From: Bacteroidales bacterium UBA5287
Lineage (GTDB): Bacteria; Bacteroidota; Bacteroidia; Bacteroidales; Dysgonomonadaceae
Direction of reading: 5' to 3'
Length of the DNA: 64,000 nt
Assembly (NCBI GenBank): GCA_002411345.1
Contig: DHSL01000055.1
Coordinates: 1-64,000, forward strand
Every line of letters starts with the position of its first letter. The stretch's first letter is position 1. Shown here one piece after another: positions 63,760 through 64,000 of this stretch. The notes below the pieces were generated by a model that searched no databases, had not been told where the DNA came from, and saw only the letters and a list, made by a program, of their open reading frames with translations. The translations under genes and the position numbers were made by a program.

Positions 63760-63836
63760 ATATCTATTCTTCATTCTTTCAGGTTCAAAGGAAATTAATT
63801 TAATCCAAACTATCAATAATTAGGCATGTATTTTTG

Positions 63837-63862
63837 ATATTTCGAAAAATAATTCGAAATAT
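63837..63862. promoter_or_regulatory. Inverted repeat upstream of the tRNA promoter
   Basis: A perfect 10-bp inverted repeat (ATATTTCGAA at 63837-63846 with 63853-63862) with a six-base spacer, ending one base before the -33 element of the tRNA promoter. It may be an operator for the tRNA or for the divergent RlpA-like gene. Unproven. Confidence 0.35.
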
Positions 63863-63863
63863 A

Positions 63864-63895
63864 TTTGGAGGTATCAAATATTATGTGTACTTTTG
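63864..63895 (+). promoter_or_regulatory. Full promoter of the initiator tRNA gene
   Basis: TTTG at 63864-63867, a 20-base spacer, and TACTTTTG at 63888-63895: both Bacteroidetes elements at canonical spacing, about 24 bases before the tRNA. Confidence 0.75.
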
Positions 63896-63918
63896 CATTC
63901 CATTTAAGGGAAACATAT

Positions 63919-63990
63919 CGCGGAGTGGAGCAGTGGCAGCTCGTTGGGCTCATAACCCAAAGGTCGTTGGTTCGAATCCTTCCTCCGCAA
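63919..63990 (+). tRNA. Initiator tRNA-fMet (CAT)
   Basis: A 72-base tRNA without encoded CCA. The acceptor stem has the C1-A72 mismatch of initiator tRNAs (CGCGGAG with CTCCGCA), the anticodon stem has three G-C pairs (GGG with CCC) next to the CAT anticodon at 63951-63953, and the D-arm is normal. The T-stem is unusual: GTTGG faces CCTTC, so the second and third pairs are U-U mismatches, leaving three G-C pairs. The TTCGAAT T-loop is intact. Confidence 0.88.
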
Positions 63991-64000
63991 CTATCGAAAA

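Noticed and set aside
1..64000. Prophage, transposon or genomic island
   Set aside because: No integrase, transposase, phage or conjugation gene and no clear composition break were seen; the gene content is mostly core Bacteroidetes.

Overview
The window is a continuous chromosomal stretch from a low-GC member of the Bacteroidetes, most likely order Bacteroidales. Three things point there. Many genes are preceded by the Bacteroidetes -7 box (TAnnTTTG, twice with a TTTG -33 element 20 bases upstream), and Shine-Dalgarno sequences are weak or absent. The ATP synthase operon has the Bacteroidetes order (beta, epsilon, extra membrane protein, a, c, b, delta, alpha, gamma). Lineage-typical families (DUF4954, DUF5606, DUF4126, a sirtuin without zinc cysteines, the ftsK-lolA-trxB run, GH92 plus GH125) are present. 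Genus cannot be decided from sequence alone. I see no prophage, insertion sequence, CRISPR array or rRNA operon.

Layout. 1-6.5 kb: a small outer-membrane barrel, the mutS-tdk pair, a sirtuin, and two FKBP-type prolyl isomerases. 6.5-8.5 kb: a cysE-cysK cysteine operon preceded by a striking leucine-run leader ORF. 8.5-17.6 kb: DUF4954 hexapeptide protein, bcp-recA, a thioesterase-dprA pair, and purL. 17.7-21 kb: LysE-type exporter, a YfcE-like phosphoesterase, polyphosphate kinase. 21-28.5 kb: the complete F1Fo ATP synthase operon with a well-formed promoter. 28.7-35.4 kb: accessory genes: DUF4126 membrane protein, small GNAT protein, a secreted esterase coupled to a phosphoesterase/PQQ-propeller protein, an 11-bp tandem repeat array, an SDR epimerase and two VOC/PhnB-like genes. 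35.4-46.3 kb: orphan LuxR regulator, second cysteine synthase, trxB, lolA, ftsK, tpx, uvrA, a lytic transglycosylase. 46.4-54 kb: a large receiver/PEP-synthase-like fusion protein, a FolK-like protein, NfeD-family protease, plsC, a 554-bp gap holding a candidate structured RNA, and galE. 54-64 kb: cdsA, DUF5606, DMP19-like protein, DUF1015-M20 amidohydrolase, an Lrp regulator, a GH125-GH92 mannosidase pair, an RlpA-like protein and an initiator tRNA with a disturbed T-stem.

Functional themes. Thiol and redox metabolism recurs (CysE, two cysteine synthases, TrxB, Tpx, Bcp), as do genome maintenance (MutS, RecA, UvrA, DprA, FtsK), envelope building (LolA, CdsA, PlsC, MltD-like, RlpA) and mannoside degradation (GH125, GH92). 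Most of the window is ordinary core genome. The observations I rate highest are the cysE leader ORF, the 11-bp tandem array, the structured block between plsC and galE, the receiver/ATP-grasp fusion and the initiator tRNA anomaly. All function assignments rest on reading motifs and remembered families; no database search was run.
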